From: an uncultured Lysobacteraceae bacterium
GTDB taxonomy: Bacteria; Pseudomonadota; Gammaproteobacteria; Xanthomonadales; Xanthomonadaceae
Assembly (NCBI GenBank): GCA_946886995.1
Contig: CAMPJU010000006.1
Location: 1 to 16,591, forward strand
Reading direction: 5' to 3'
DNA length: 16,591 nt
The position numbers and the translations under genes were made by a program. Each line of letters starts with the position of its first letter. The stretch's first letter is position 1. The notes beneath the pieces are model-generated. The model saw only the letters and a program-made list of their open reading frames with translations, was not told where the DNA came from and did no database searches. Positions 7,070 to 13,557 of this stretch are shown here, piece by piece.

Positions 7070-9198
7070 TGGCCCGCGCCGGCCGACCCGCACCCGCGCT
7101 GGCGCCGGTCGGCGAGACGCCCCTGGGCACGCTGCCGGGCGTCGGCCCGAAGGTGCGGGAAAAGCTTGCCGCACGCGGCCTGGAAACGCTGCAGGATCTC
7201 TGGCTGCAGCTGCCGCGGCAGTACGAGGACCGCACGCGCGTGACGCCGATCCGCGACCTGCGGCCGGGCGCCCCGGCGCAGGTGGAAGGCGTGGTCGAGG
7301 CCGTCGACCGCGGGTTCCGCTACCGGCCGATGCTGCGCGTCGCGCTCGGCGACGAATCGCGCGCGACGCTCGTGCTGCGCTTCTTCCACTTCCGCGCGGC
7401 GCAGGTCGCCCAGTTCGCGCCCGGCACGCGGGTCCGCGCCTACGGCACGCCTCGCCCGGGGCAGCACGGCCTGGAGATCGTGCATCCGAGCTACCGCGTG
7501 CTCGCCGACGAGGAAGCGCTCGGCGACGTGCTCGACCCGGTGTATCCGGCCGTCGAGGGCATCGGGCCGGCCACGTTGCGTCGGCTCATCGCCCTGGCGC
7601 TGGACCGCCTGCCGGGCGACGACGCGCTCGAACTGCTGCCCGGCGCGTTGCTCGCCCCGCTGTGCCTGCCCACCCTGCGCGAAGCGCTGCTGACCGTGCA
7701 CCGACCGCCACGCGACGTCGACGTCGCCGCGCTGCTGGCAGGCACCCATCCGGCGCAGCGCCGGCTGGCACTCGAGGAACTGCTGGCGCACCACCTCGGG
7801 CTGCGCCGGCAGCGGATCGCGTTGCAGCGACACCCTGCCACCCCGCTTGACGGCCCTGGACACCTCGCCGATCGGCTGCGCGCGGCGTTGCCCTTCGCAT
7901 TGACCGGTGCGCAGGACCGCGTGTTCGCACAGGTGCGCGCGGACCTCGCCCGACCGCAACCGATGTTGCGCCTGGTGCAGGGCGACGTCGGCAGCGGCAA
8001 GACCGTCGTGGCCGCGCTCGCGGCGATGCTCGCGGTGGAGCAGGGGCGGCAGGCTGCATTGATGGCGCCGACCGAACTGCTGGCGTCGCAGCACCTGGCC
8101 AACCTGCGCCGCTGGCTCGAACCCCTCGGAATCCGGGTGGCATGGCTGGCGGGCAAGGTGACCGGGCGGGCGCGCACGGAGGCGCTGGCGCAGGTGGCGG
8201 ACGGCCGCGCGCAGGTGGTCGTGGGCACGCACGCGCTGATGCAGGAGGGCGTGGCGTTCGCGGACCTCGCGCTGGCGATCGTCGACGAGCAGCACCGGTT
8301 CGGCGTGCACCAGCGCCTGGCCCTGCGCGACAAGGGGCAGGGCGGCGTCCCGCACCAGCTGGTGATGACCGCGACACCGATCCCGCGCACGCTGGCGATG
8401 ACCGCGTACGCGGACCTGGACGTGTCGGTGATCGACGAACTGCCGCCGGGCCGCACGCCCGTGCAGACCGCCGCGCTCGGCGCGGGCCGACGCCCCGAGC
8501 TCATCGAGCGGATCCGCGCGGCGTGCGCGGAGGGCCGCCAGGCCTACTGGGTGTGCACGCTCATCGACGATCCCGAAGACGAAGCGTCGGTGGGCGCGCG
8601 CGCCGGACGGGTCGAGGCCCGGGCCGCGGAGTCGACCAGCGCGGCACTCGCCGCGGCGCTGCCGGAACTGCGCATCGGCCTGGTGCATGGCCGGATGAAG
8701 GCGAAGGAGAAGGACGCGACCATGCGCGCGTTCAAGGACGGCGGCCTCGACCTGCTGGTCGCCACCACCGTGATCGAGGTCGGCGTGGACGTGGCGAACG
8801 CATCGCTGATGGTGATCGAGAACGCGGAGCGGCTGGGGCTGTCGCAACTGCACCAGTTGCGCGGGCGCGTCGGCCGGGGCAGCACGGCGTCGAGCTGCGT
8901 GCTGCTGTACCAGCCGCCATTGTCGGCCCTGGCGCGCCAGCGACTGGAGATCCTGCGCCAGACGCACGACGGCTTCGTGATCGCGGAGAAGGACCTGGAG
9001 TTGCGGGGCCCCGGCGAACTGCTGGGAACGCGCCAGACCGGCCTGGCCGCGTTCCGCCTGGCCGACCTGGCACGTGATGCCGCGCTGCTGCCCGAGGTGC
9101 GTGCGCTCGCGGACCGTTTGCTCGACGACGCCCCCGCGGCGGCGGATGCATTGATCCTGCGTTGGGTCGGCGGCGCGGCGCGCTACGCCGCAGCGTAG
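7069..9198 (+). CDS. recG: ATP-dependent DNA helicase RecG
   Basis: Branched-DNA helicase that remodels stalled replication forks, regresses forks, and processes D-loops and R-loops. The 709 residues match the family (E. coli 693). The N-terminal wedge/OB region (about 15-170) starts with a helix-hairpin-helix-like GTLPGVGPKVREKL and holds QLPRQYEDRT. Helicase motifs follow in order: Walker A GDVGSGKT at 305-312, MAPTELLASQH, the DEQH box at 406-409 (DEQHRFGVHQR), MTATPIPRTLAM, TTVIEVGVDVANASLM, and motif VI QLHQLRGRVGRG. The C-terminal KDLELRGPGELLGTRQTG wedge-contacting segment is complete. The start was set at ATG 7069, which overlaps the ridA stop. Last gene of the spoT-ridA-recG unit. 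Confidence 0.97.
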   Translation: MARAGRPAPALAPVGETPLGTLPGVGPKVREKLAARGLETLQDLWLQLPRQYEDRTRVTPIRDLRPGAPAQVEGVVEAVDRGFRYRPMLRVALGDESRATLVLRFFHFRAAQVAQFAPGTRVRAYGTPRPGQHGLEIVHPSYRVLADEEALGDVLDPVYPAVEGIGPATLRRLIALALDRLPGDDALELLPGALLAPLCLPTLREALLTVHRPPRDVDVAALLAGTHPAQRRLALEELLAHHLGLRRQRIALQRHPATPLDGPGHLADRLRAALPFALTGAQDRVFAQVRADLARPQPMLRLVQGDVGSGKTVVAALAAMLAVEQGRQAALMAPTELLASQHLANLRRWLEPLGIRVAWLAGKVTGRARTEALAQVADGRAQVVVGTHALMQEGVAFADLALAIVDEQHRFGVHQRLALRDKGQGGVPHQLVMTATPIPRTLAMTAYADLDVSVIDELPPGRTPVQTAALGAGRRPELIERIRAACAEGRQAYWVCTLIDDPEDEASVGARAGRVEARAAESTSAALAAALPELRIGLVHGRMKAKEKDATMRAFKDGGLDLLVATTVIEVGVDVANASLMVIENAERLGLSQLHQLRGRVGRGSTASSCVLLYQPPLSALARQRLEILRQTHDGFVIAEKDLELRGPGELLGTRQTGLAAFRLADLARDAALLPEVRALADRLLDDAPAAADALILRWVGGAARYAAA
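9183..9198 (+). terminator. Short hairpin over the recG stop codon
   Basis: CTACGC (9183-9188), loop CGCA, GCGTAG (9193-9198) form a perfect 6-bp stem whose 3' arm ends with the recG TAG. A second weaker stem (GCGCGCGAAAGGCGCG region, about 9220-9235) follows. No T run follows either, so this is only a possible transcript end. Confidence 0.3.
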
Positions 9199-9330
9199 TC
9201 GTCGCGGGGTTGCGGCGATGCGCGCGAAAGGCGCGTGAAATCGCCGCTCTGGACCTCGTTCGAAGTCAGTGCCTGCTCAGGCCGCCGGGCGGAAGCTCCG
9301 GGCACCCCTCGAAGCAGGGATCCCCCAACG

Positions 9331-9336
9331 AAGGAG
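9331..9336 (+). promoter_or_regulatory. Strong Shine-Dalgarno of the EF-hand gene
   Basis: AAGGAG, 6 nt before the ATG at 9343. It is one of the best ribosome binding sites in the window and fixes the start to the codon preceding the signal peptide. The 144-bp gap upstream has no promoter I can call with confidence. Confidence 0.75.
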
Positions 9337-9342
9337 CAGACC

Positions 9343-9918
9343 ATGAAACCGACCAACCGAACCTTGCTGGGCATCGCGCTTTGCGGTGCGCTCGCGGCGC
9401 CCATCGCATCGGCGCAACTCGTCGACCGGAACCTGACGCGGGGCCAGGTGGAGCTGCTGCAGGACAAGGTGGAACTCCGCGGCGAAGCACGCGCGGCTGC
9501 ACATTCCGAAGTCGCGGTGCGCGACGCCTGGGCGCGCCTGGACGTCGATGCCGATGGCCGCGTCAGCCTCGAGGAGGCCGATGCCGACGACATGTTCCTC
9601 GACGCGTTCACGCGCATCGATGCGGACGGCGACGGGTTCGTGAGCGACGCCGAGTATCGCGCGCATGCCCACGTGCAGCACGTGGCCGAAGCGAGCGCTA
9701 CCGGCGCCGGACATGCCGCCGGGCACGCGGCGGTGGTGGCGCGCGCGACGTGGGCCGACCTCGACGCGGACGGCGACGGACGGATCAGCCTGGCCGAAGC
9801 AACGATCGATGCCGGCTTCGAGGCCGGGTTCGCCGACATGGACGCCGACGGCGACGGCTTCGTGACCCAGGCCGAGTTCCGCGCCGAGGCCAGGGCCGAC
9901 AGCATCCCGCCGCGCTGA
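9343..9918 (+). CDS. Secreted four-EF-hand calcium-binding protein
   Basis: A 191-residue protein with a signal peptide of about 24 residues (KPTNR, hydrophobic core LLGIALCGALAAPIA, cleavage after ASA), so the mature form is periplasmic or outside the cell. Four canonical 12-residue EF loops are visible: DVDADGRVSLEE (67-78), DADGDGFVSDAE (93-104), DADGDGRISLAE (141-152) and DADGDGFVTQAE (167-178). Each has acidic residues at positions 1, 3 and 5 and Glu at 12, so all four should bind Ca2+. The spacing within each pair is 26 residues and the pairs are 74 apart, pointing to duplication of an EF-hand pair. A His/Ala-rich linker (108-128) joins the pairs. Similar small EF-hand exoproteins occur in Xanthomonas and Pseudomonas; the role (calcium sensing or buffering) is inferred. 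The gene stands alone, convergent with the permease. Confidence 0.9.
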   Translation: MKPTNRTLLGIALCGALAAPIASAQLVDRNLTRGQVELLQDKVELRGEARAAAHSEVAVRDAWARLDVDADGRVSLEEADADDMFLDAFTRIDADGDGFVSDAEYRAHAHVQHVAEASATGAGHAAGHAAVVARATWADLDADGDGRISLAEATIDAGFEAGFADMDADGDGFVTQAEFRAEARADSIPPR

Positions 9919-9941
9919 CACGCGCGCCGCGCACCTGGGCA

Positions 9942-9962
9942 GGGCCGCCCTCGTGGCGGCCC
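9942..9962. terminator. Hairpin between convergent genes
   Basis: GGGCCGCC (9942-9949), loop CTCGT, GGCGGCCC (9955-9962) form an 8-bp perfect stem in the 48-bp space between the EF-hand gene and the permease. It may act in both directions, but no T run follows on either strand. Confidence 0.5.
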
Positions 9963-9966
9963 CGCT

Positions 9967-11259
9967 TCAATCCACCGTGCGACGGAACCGGTAGACGACG
10001 GCCCCCGCGGCGAGCGCCACGGCCGCCGCGGCGAGGTTGCGCCAGGTTGCGCTGGCGAGCAGCGCGATCGACAGCGCGAGCGCAGCCACCGGGATGGCCG
10101 GTCCGCCCGGCAGCCATGCGCCGCTGCCCGCGCCGCGCCGGCGCAGCACCAGCACCGCCGCGGCGGTGGTGATGTACGTGCACAGCCGCGCGACCACCGA
10201 CAGCAACGCGAGCTGCACGAACGATCCCGACCAGGCAAGCAGCAACGACACCAGTGCCAGCACCGAGATCGCGGCCGCTGGCGTGTGGAAGCGCGGATGC
10301 ACGCGGGCCAGCACGCGGGGCCCGAAACCGTCCATCGCCATCGCGTGCATGTAGCGGGGACCGAGCAGCAGCGTGTTGTTGGTCGTCCCGAGGATCGACA
10401 CCGCGGCGCCGATCATCAGCAGCCAGGCCAGCGGCGCACCGCCGAACCCTGCGGCGGCCTCCACCAGCGGCGTCGCGGACGCTGCGAGGCCGGGCAGGGT
10501 GGCCAGCGCGATCCATTGGACGCTGACGTAAACGAGCGTGACGATTGCGATCATCGCCAGCAGCGCAAACGGGACGTCGCGCCGCGGGTCCGCGTACTCG
10601 CCGGCAGCGGCCGGCATGTTCTCGAAGCCGGCGTACGCGAACAGGAGCAACAATGCCGCGCGGGCCAGGTCGCCCGCGGGCACGTCGGCCAGCGCCACGC
10701 CCTGCGGCAGGCTGCCGGCGGCCACGATGCCCAGTGCCACGAACAGCACCAGCGGCACCAGCTTCGCCACGGCCAGCACGGCTGCGGTCCGCGCCGCGCC
10801 CCGGACGCCGGCGATGTTGAGCCAGGCCAGTCCGGCGATCGCCACCGTGACGATGACCAGGCGCGTTGCGCCGCTACCGGCGTCCGGCCAGAAATGGGTC
10901 ACGGCCGCCGCCAGGCCGTTTGCCAGGGCCGCGGCGGTGGCGACGCGTGTTAGCAGCAGCATCCAGCCCACCTCGAAGCCGATGAACGGCCCGAACGCCT
11001 CGCGGGCGTACAGGTAGCCGCCGCCCGGCCGGTCGAAATAGCTGGCGGCCTGCGCGTAGCAGAGCACCAGCAGGGCGACGGCGAGTCCGGCCAGCAACAC
11101 CGCCCACACGCTGGCCGCGCCGAGCAGCGCGGCCGCCGCGGCCGGCAGCAGGTAGATGCCGCTGCCGATCACGTCGTTGATTGACAGGCCGAGCAATTGC
11201 CAGCGGCCGACGGTCCTGCGCAGTGCCGGCGCCGGCGTCGGCGCCATCGAATCCGCCAT
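9967..11259 (-). CDS. APC superfamily amino acid permease
   Basis: Polytopic inner-membrane transporter of 430 residues in the amino acid-polyamine-organocation superfamily; substrate unknown. TM1 carries the broken-helix motif VIGSGIYLLP (31-40), where substrate backbones bind in this fold. The FAYAGFENMPAAAGE segment in the middle matches the conserved TM6 FAYxGFE region. DPRRDVPFAL follows, the loop usually found before TM7. About 12 hydrophobic stretches are seen, ending in a short basic tail. The start was set at ATG 11259, preceded by a strong GGGAGG Shine-Dalgarno (at about 11266-11271 on the plus strand); upstream in-frame codons lie outside the fold. A candidate extended -10 (TGC-TAGCGT) sits 33-49 bp upstream. 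Divergent from the HAD gene. Amino acid or polyamine exchange is the likely role. Confidence 0.88.
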   Translation of the reverse strand: MADSMAPTPAPALRRTVGRWQLLGLSINDVIGSGIYLLPAAAAALLGAASVWAVLLAGLAVALLVLCYAQAASYFDRPGGGYLYAREAFGPFIGFEVGWMLLLTRVATAAALANGLAAAVTHFWPDAGSGATRLVIVTVAIAGLAWLNIAGVRGAARTAAVLAVAKLVPLVLFVALGIVAAGSLPQGVALADVPAGDLARAALLLLFAYAGFENMPAAAGEYADPRRDVPFALLAMIAIVTLVYVSVQWIALATLPGLAASATPLVEAAAGFGGAPLAWLLMIGAAVSILGTTNNTLLLGPRYMHAMAMDGFGPRVLARVHPRFHTPAAAISVLALVSLLLAWSGSFVQLALLSVVARLCTYITTAAAVLVLRRRGAGSGAWLPGGPAIPVAALALSIALLASATWRNLAAAAVALAAGAVVYRFRRTVD

Positions 11260-11299
11260 CGTGAACCTCCCCAGGATGTGCCACGCCCACGCTGGCCGC

Positions 11300-11308
11300 A
11301 CGCTAGCA
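11300..11308 (-). promoter_or_regulatory. Candidate extended -10 for the permease
   Basis: On the minus strand TGC followed by TAGCGT (hexamer at 11305-11300). The predicted start near 11293 leaves about 33 nt before the permease ATG, enough to hold its GGGAGG ribosome site. The same TGC+TANNNT form appears before spoT. No -35 seen. Confidence 0.35.
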
Positions 11309-11326
11309 CGTGTTCCAATACGCGCC

Positions 11327-12079
11327 ATGGACAGGGACGAGCGAAGCGCCGACCGCGCCGGCGCCGGCATCGCCGTCGTCGGCTTCGACGGCGACGACAC
11401 GCTGTGGCGCAGCCAGGATTTCTACGACGAGGCGCAGGCCACGTTCGAGCAGATGCTCGGGAAGTACATCGACCTGGGCGACGCACGCGTCCAGGAGCGC
11501 CTGTACGCGGTGGAGAAAGGCAACATCGCGCTGTTCGGTTACGGCGTCAAAGGCATGGTCCTGTCCATGATCGAGGCCGCGGTGGAACTCAGCGGGGAAC
11601 GCATCTCGGCGGCCGACGTGCACCGGATCGTGCAGCTGGGCAAGGAACTGCTCCGGCATCCCGTGGAGTTGCTGCCGGGGATCCGCGACGCGGTGGAGGC
11701 GATCGCCGCAGGCCACGAGGTGGTGCTGGTGACCAAGGGCGACCTGTTCCACCAGGAAGCCAAGGTCCGCGACTCCGGACTGGCGGACCTGTTCCATCGC
11801 ATCGAGATCGTCAGCGAGAAGGACCCGCAGACCTACCAGCGGCTGCTGGGGGAGTTCGACATCCCGGCGGCACGGTTCGCGATGATCGGCAATTCACTGC
11901 GCTCGGACATCGCGCCGGTGCTGGCCATCGGCGGCTGGGGCGTGCACATGCCCTACCACGCCACCTGGGTGCACGAGACCGAGGCGGACGTGGCGGCGGA
12001 TGCCGCGCAGCTGAGGGTCGTGGCGGATGCGTCCGGGCTGGCGGACGCGATCGAGGGGATCGACGCGGAGACCGGGTGA
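11327..12079 (+). CDS. HAD family hydrolase (phosphatase)
   Basis: A 250-residue haloacid dehalogenase-superfamily hydrolase, probably a cytoplasmic phosphomonoesterase of unknown substrate. Motif I is GFDGDDTLW at 19-27, with nucleophile D21 and general acid D23. Motif II is VLVTKG at 133-138 (T136). Motif III Lys is K165 in SEKDPQTY. Motif IV GNSLRSD at 188-194 provides the Mg2+-binding acidic residue. Between motifs I and II a mainly helical C1-type cap spans about 30-120. DDTLW after the nucleophile and KDPQTY after motif III are typical of a proteobacterial HAD subgroup. The start at ATG 11327 has no Shine-Dalgarno, and the conserved strand begins about 15 residues in. It is divergent from the permease (67 bp) and ends 4 bp before the convergent small membrane protein. 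Confidence 0.88.
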   Translation: MDRDERSADRAGAGIAVVGFDGDDTLWRSQDFYDEAQATFEQMLGKYIDLGDARVQERLYAVEKGNIALFGYGVKGMVLSMIEAAVELSGERISAADVHRIVQLGKELLRHPVELLPGIRDAVEAIAAGHEVVLVTKGDLFHQEAKVRDSGLADLFHRIEIVSEKDPQTYQRLLGEFDIPAARFAMIGNSLRSDIAPVLAIGGWGVHMPYHATWVHETEADVAADAAQLRVVADASGLADAIEGIDAETG

Positions 12080-12083
12080 CCGG

Positions 12084-12308
12084 TCAGCGGTGCGCGACGT
12101 CCTGCACGGCAGGCGCCAGCTGCAGGTTGCGCTGCATGTCGGTCTGCAGTTCGTTGGCGAACCAGCCGACGCCGAGCACGTACAGTCCGAGGAACGCGGC
12201 GCCACCGATGCCGATGATGGCGCGGCGACGTCGGCGGGCCGGCGTGGCCGCGTCGTGGCGGGCCGGTCGGGCGGCGTGGTCGCGGGCGTCTGCGGTGATC
12301 GCGTTCAT
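12084..12308 (-). CDS. Small single-TM membrane protein, uncharacterised
   Basis: I do not recognise this 74-residue protein. It has a polar, Ala/Arg-rich N-terminal segment (1-29) ending in RRRRR, one clear hydrophobic helix at about 30-50 (IIGIGGAAFLGLYVLGVGWF), and a short polar tail ending QDVAHR. The Arg cluster before the helix predicts an N-in, C-out inner-membrane protein. The start ATG at 12308 is preceded by AGGAAG about 12 nt upstream, slightly far. It ends 4 bp from the HAD stop, leaving no room for a terminator between them, and is divergent from the secreted protein gene. Support is an open frame with a coherent TM pattern; homology is unverified. Confidence 0.55.
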   Translation of the reverse strand: MNAITADARDHAARPARHDAATPARRRRRAIIGIGGAAFLGLYVLGVGWFANELQTDMQRNLQLAPAVQDVAHR

Positions 12309-12454
12309 GGTGTTTCGTCTTCCTGGCATGCGCCGGGGTGGCTGCCTGGAAACGACGCTACGCGCCGGGCCGTCACGGACGCGTCTAGGAAACCAATATC
12401 GGCGCGCCGGGGTTCGATGCCGTTCAGGTCCGTGCCACGGAACGTCCGCCGGTT

Positions 12455-12482
12455 TACCCTTGGACGACGGTCGGGACGGGAG
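12455..12482 (+). promoter_or_regulatory. Candidate -10 and Shine-Dalgarno for the secreted protein gene
   Basis: TACCCT at 12455-12460 is a plausible -10, putting the start near 12467. GGGAG at 12478-12482 is a good ribosome site 6 nt before ATG 12489. The -35 region is poor. This supports the chosen start in the 180-bp divergent intergenic region. Confidence 0.35.
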
Positions 12483-12488
12483 TGGTCG

Positions 12489-13037
12489 ATGGGGTCGGGC
12501 GCACGCGCAAATCCATGGACGCCTGCACGCGGGCTTGCGCTCGCGATGCTGCTTGCGTGCGCGCCGGCTGCGATGGCCGCACAACCCGGTTTCGCGTTCG
12601 GCTGGGATCCACGCACCGGCGATGCGGTGCTGGACGCGCGACTCGCCGACATCAACAGGTACGGCGATCGCTACCGGGCTGCGTTCGTCGACGAGCTCGT
12701 CCGCTACCACGCCGCCCCGCGCGCGCTGGTCACTGCGCTGCTTGCCGACGAGCAGTGGGCACCGGGCGACCTGTACTTCGCGTGCGCCCTGGCGCAGGCG
12801 GCCGGCCGGCCCTGCCGGCATGCGATCGCGGCCTGGCGGGACGGGCATGCAACGGGCTGGGGGGCAGTGGCGGCGCGGCTGGACATGGCAGCCGGTACGC
12901 CCGGCTTCCAGCGGATCGCCGATGGCGTGGAGGCCAGTTACCGCCGATGGGGTCGTCCGTTGCCGCGGGTCGACGTGGCGGCGCAGCAGGCGGCCGCCGG
13001 GCAACCGCAGGAGGACGGAGCGGGCGATGAGCGATGA
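12489..13037 (+). CDS. Secreted uncharacterised protein
   Basis: A 182-residue protein with a signal peptide of about 30 residues (hydrophobic LALAMLLACAPAAMA, cleavage near AMA|AQ), so it is probably periplasmic. No enzyme motif is recognised. The mature part is mostly helical: a segment RLADINRYGDRYRAAFVDEL, a YHAAPRALVTALL stretch, and a WAPGDLYFACALAQAAGRPC block whose two cysteines (C99, C109) could form a disulfide. A GWGAVAARL motif and an RRWGRPLP ending follow, then a low-complexity Ala/Gln/Gly tail. The pattern reads like a widespread proteobacterial 'hypothetical' family, from memory only. GGGAG precedes the ATG. The stop overlaps the GNAT gene by 11 bp, so the two are likely co-translated. 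Confidence 0.75.
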   Translation: MGSGARANPWTPARGLALAMLLACAPAAMAAQPGFAFGWDPRTGDAVLDARLADINRYGDRYRAAFVDELVRYHAAPRALVTALLADEQWAPGDLYFACALAQAAGRPCRHAIAAWRDGHATGWGAVAARLDMAAGTPGFQRIADGVEASYRRWGRPLPRVDVAAQQAAAGQPQEDGAGDER

Positions 13038-13548
13038 CGTTCCACCCGCCAGTCCCATCCGCGGCGCGCACGTCGTGGATTTCGAACCCCGCTGGCGTGC
13101 CGACTTCGCCCGGCTCAACCTGGAATGGCTGGAGCGCTGGTTCACCGTGGAGCCGGTGGACCGCGCGGTCCTGGAAAATCCCGAGGGCAGGATCCTGTCG
13201 CACGGCGGACAGGTCCTGTTCGCGGTCGACGAGTCCGGCCAGGCGTTCGGCACGGTCGCGCTGCTGCACGAGGGCGATGGCGTCTATGAACTGACCAAGA
13301 TGGCGGTGGCGCCGGAGGCCCGCGGCCAGGGCCTGGGGCGTGCCCTGATGGTGGCCGCGCTGGCGCGATTCCACGCGCTGGGAGGACGCGAGCTGTTCCT
13401 GGAATCGAGCAGCAGCCTCGGCACTGCATTGGCGCTGTACGAAAGCGTGGGCTTCGAGCATCGGCCGGCGCCACGGCCCGGTTCGCATTACGCCCGGGCG
13501 GACATCTACATGGTCTGGAAACCGCCCGCCGGTCCCGCGATGGGATAA
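13027..13548 (+). CDS. GNAT family N-acetyltransferase
   Basis: A 173-residue acetyltransferase that would move the acetyl group of acetyl-CoA to an unknown amine. GNAT motif A is clear: YELTKMAVAPEARGQGLGRA at 87-106, with the ARGQGLG pyrophosphate-binding loop at 98-104. ELFLESSSSLGTALALYESVGF at 122-143 is motif B with the usual Tyr-Glu-x-x-GF ending. The N-terminal helix segment contains NLEWLERWF, common in this GNAT subgroup. Start ATG 13027 has GGAG at 13017-13020 and lies inside the last codons of the preceding gene (11-bp overlap). The stop codon TAA is embedded in the likely -10 element of dusA. Confidence 0.9.
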   Translation: MSDDVPPASPIRGAHVVDFEPRWRADFARLNLEWLERWFTVEPVDRAVLENPEGRILSHGGQVLFAVDESGQAFGTVALLHEGDGVYELTKMAVAPEARGQGLGRALMVAALARFHALGGRELFLESSSSLGTALALYESVGFEHRPAPRPGSHYARADIYMVWKPPAGPAMG

Positions 13549-13549
13549 T
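13541..13549 (+). promoter_or_regulatory. Extended -10 promoter for dusA
   Basis: TGG followed by GATAAT (13544-13549) is a near-consensus extended -10 in a GC-rich setting. The predicted start near 13556 leaves a leader of about 2 nt before the dusA ATG at 13558, and no Shine-Dalgarno is present. The element contains the stop codon of the GNAT gene. No good -35 at normal spacing. Confidence 0.6.
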
Positions 13550-13557
13550 CGCCGCGC

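Noticed and set aside
11315..11326. CCAATAC before the HAD ATG as a leaderless-type -10.
   Set aside because: It lacks the conserved T at the last position and has no extended TG, so it is too weak to annotate.
12069..12086. Palindrome-like ACCGGGTGACCGGT between the HAD and small-protein stops as a bidirectional terminator.
   Set aside because: The arms are only 5 bp, lie within the coding ends and have no T tract.
12350..12395. GGAAAC-N17-CGTCA in the divergent region, resembling an ECF sigma promoter.
   Set aside because: It is one short match in GC-rich sequence with no ECF factor in the window, and it competes with a simpler -10 (TACCCT) near the gene.
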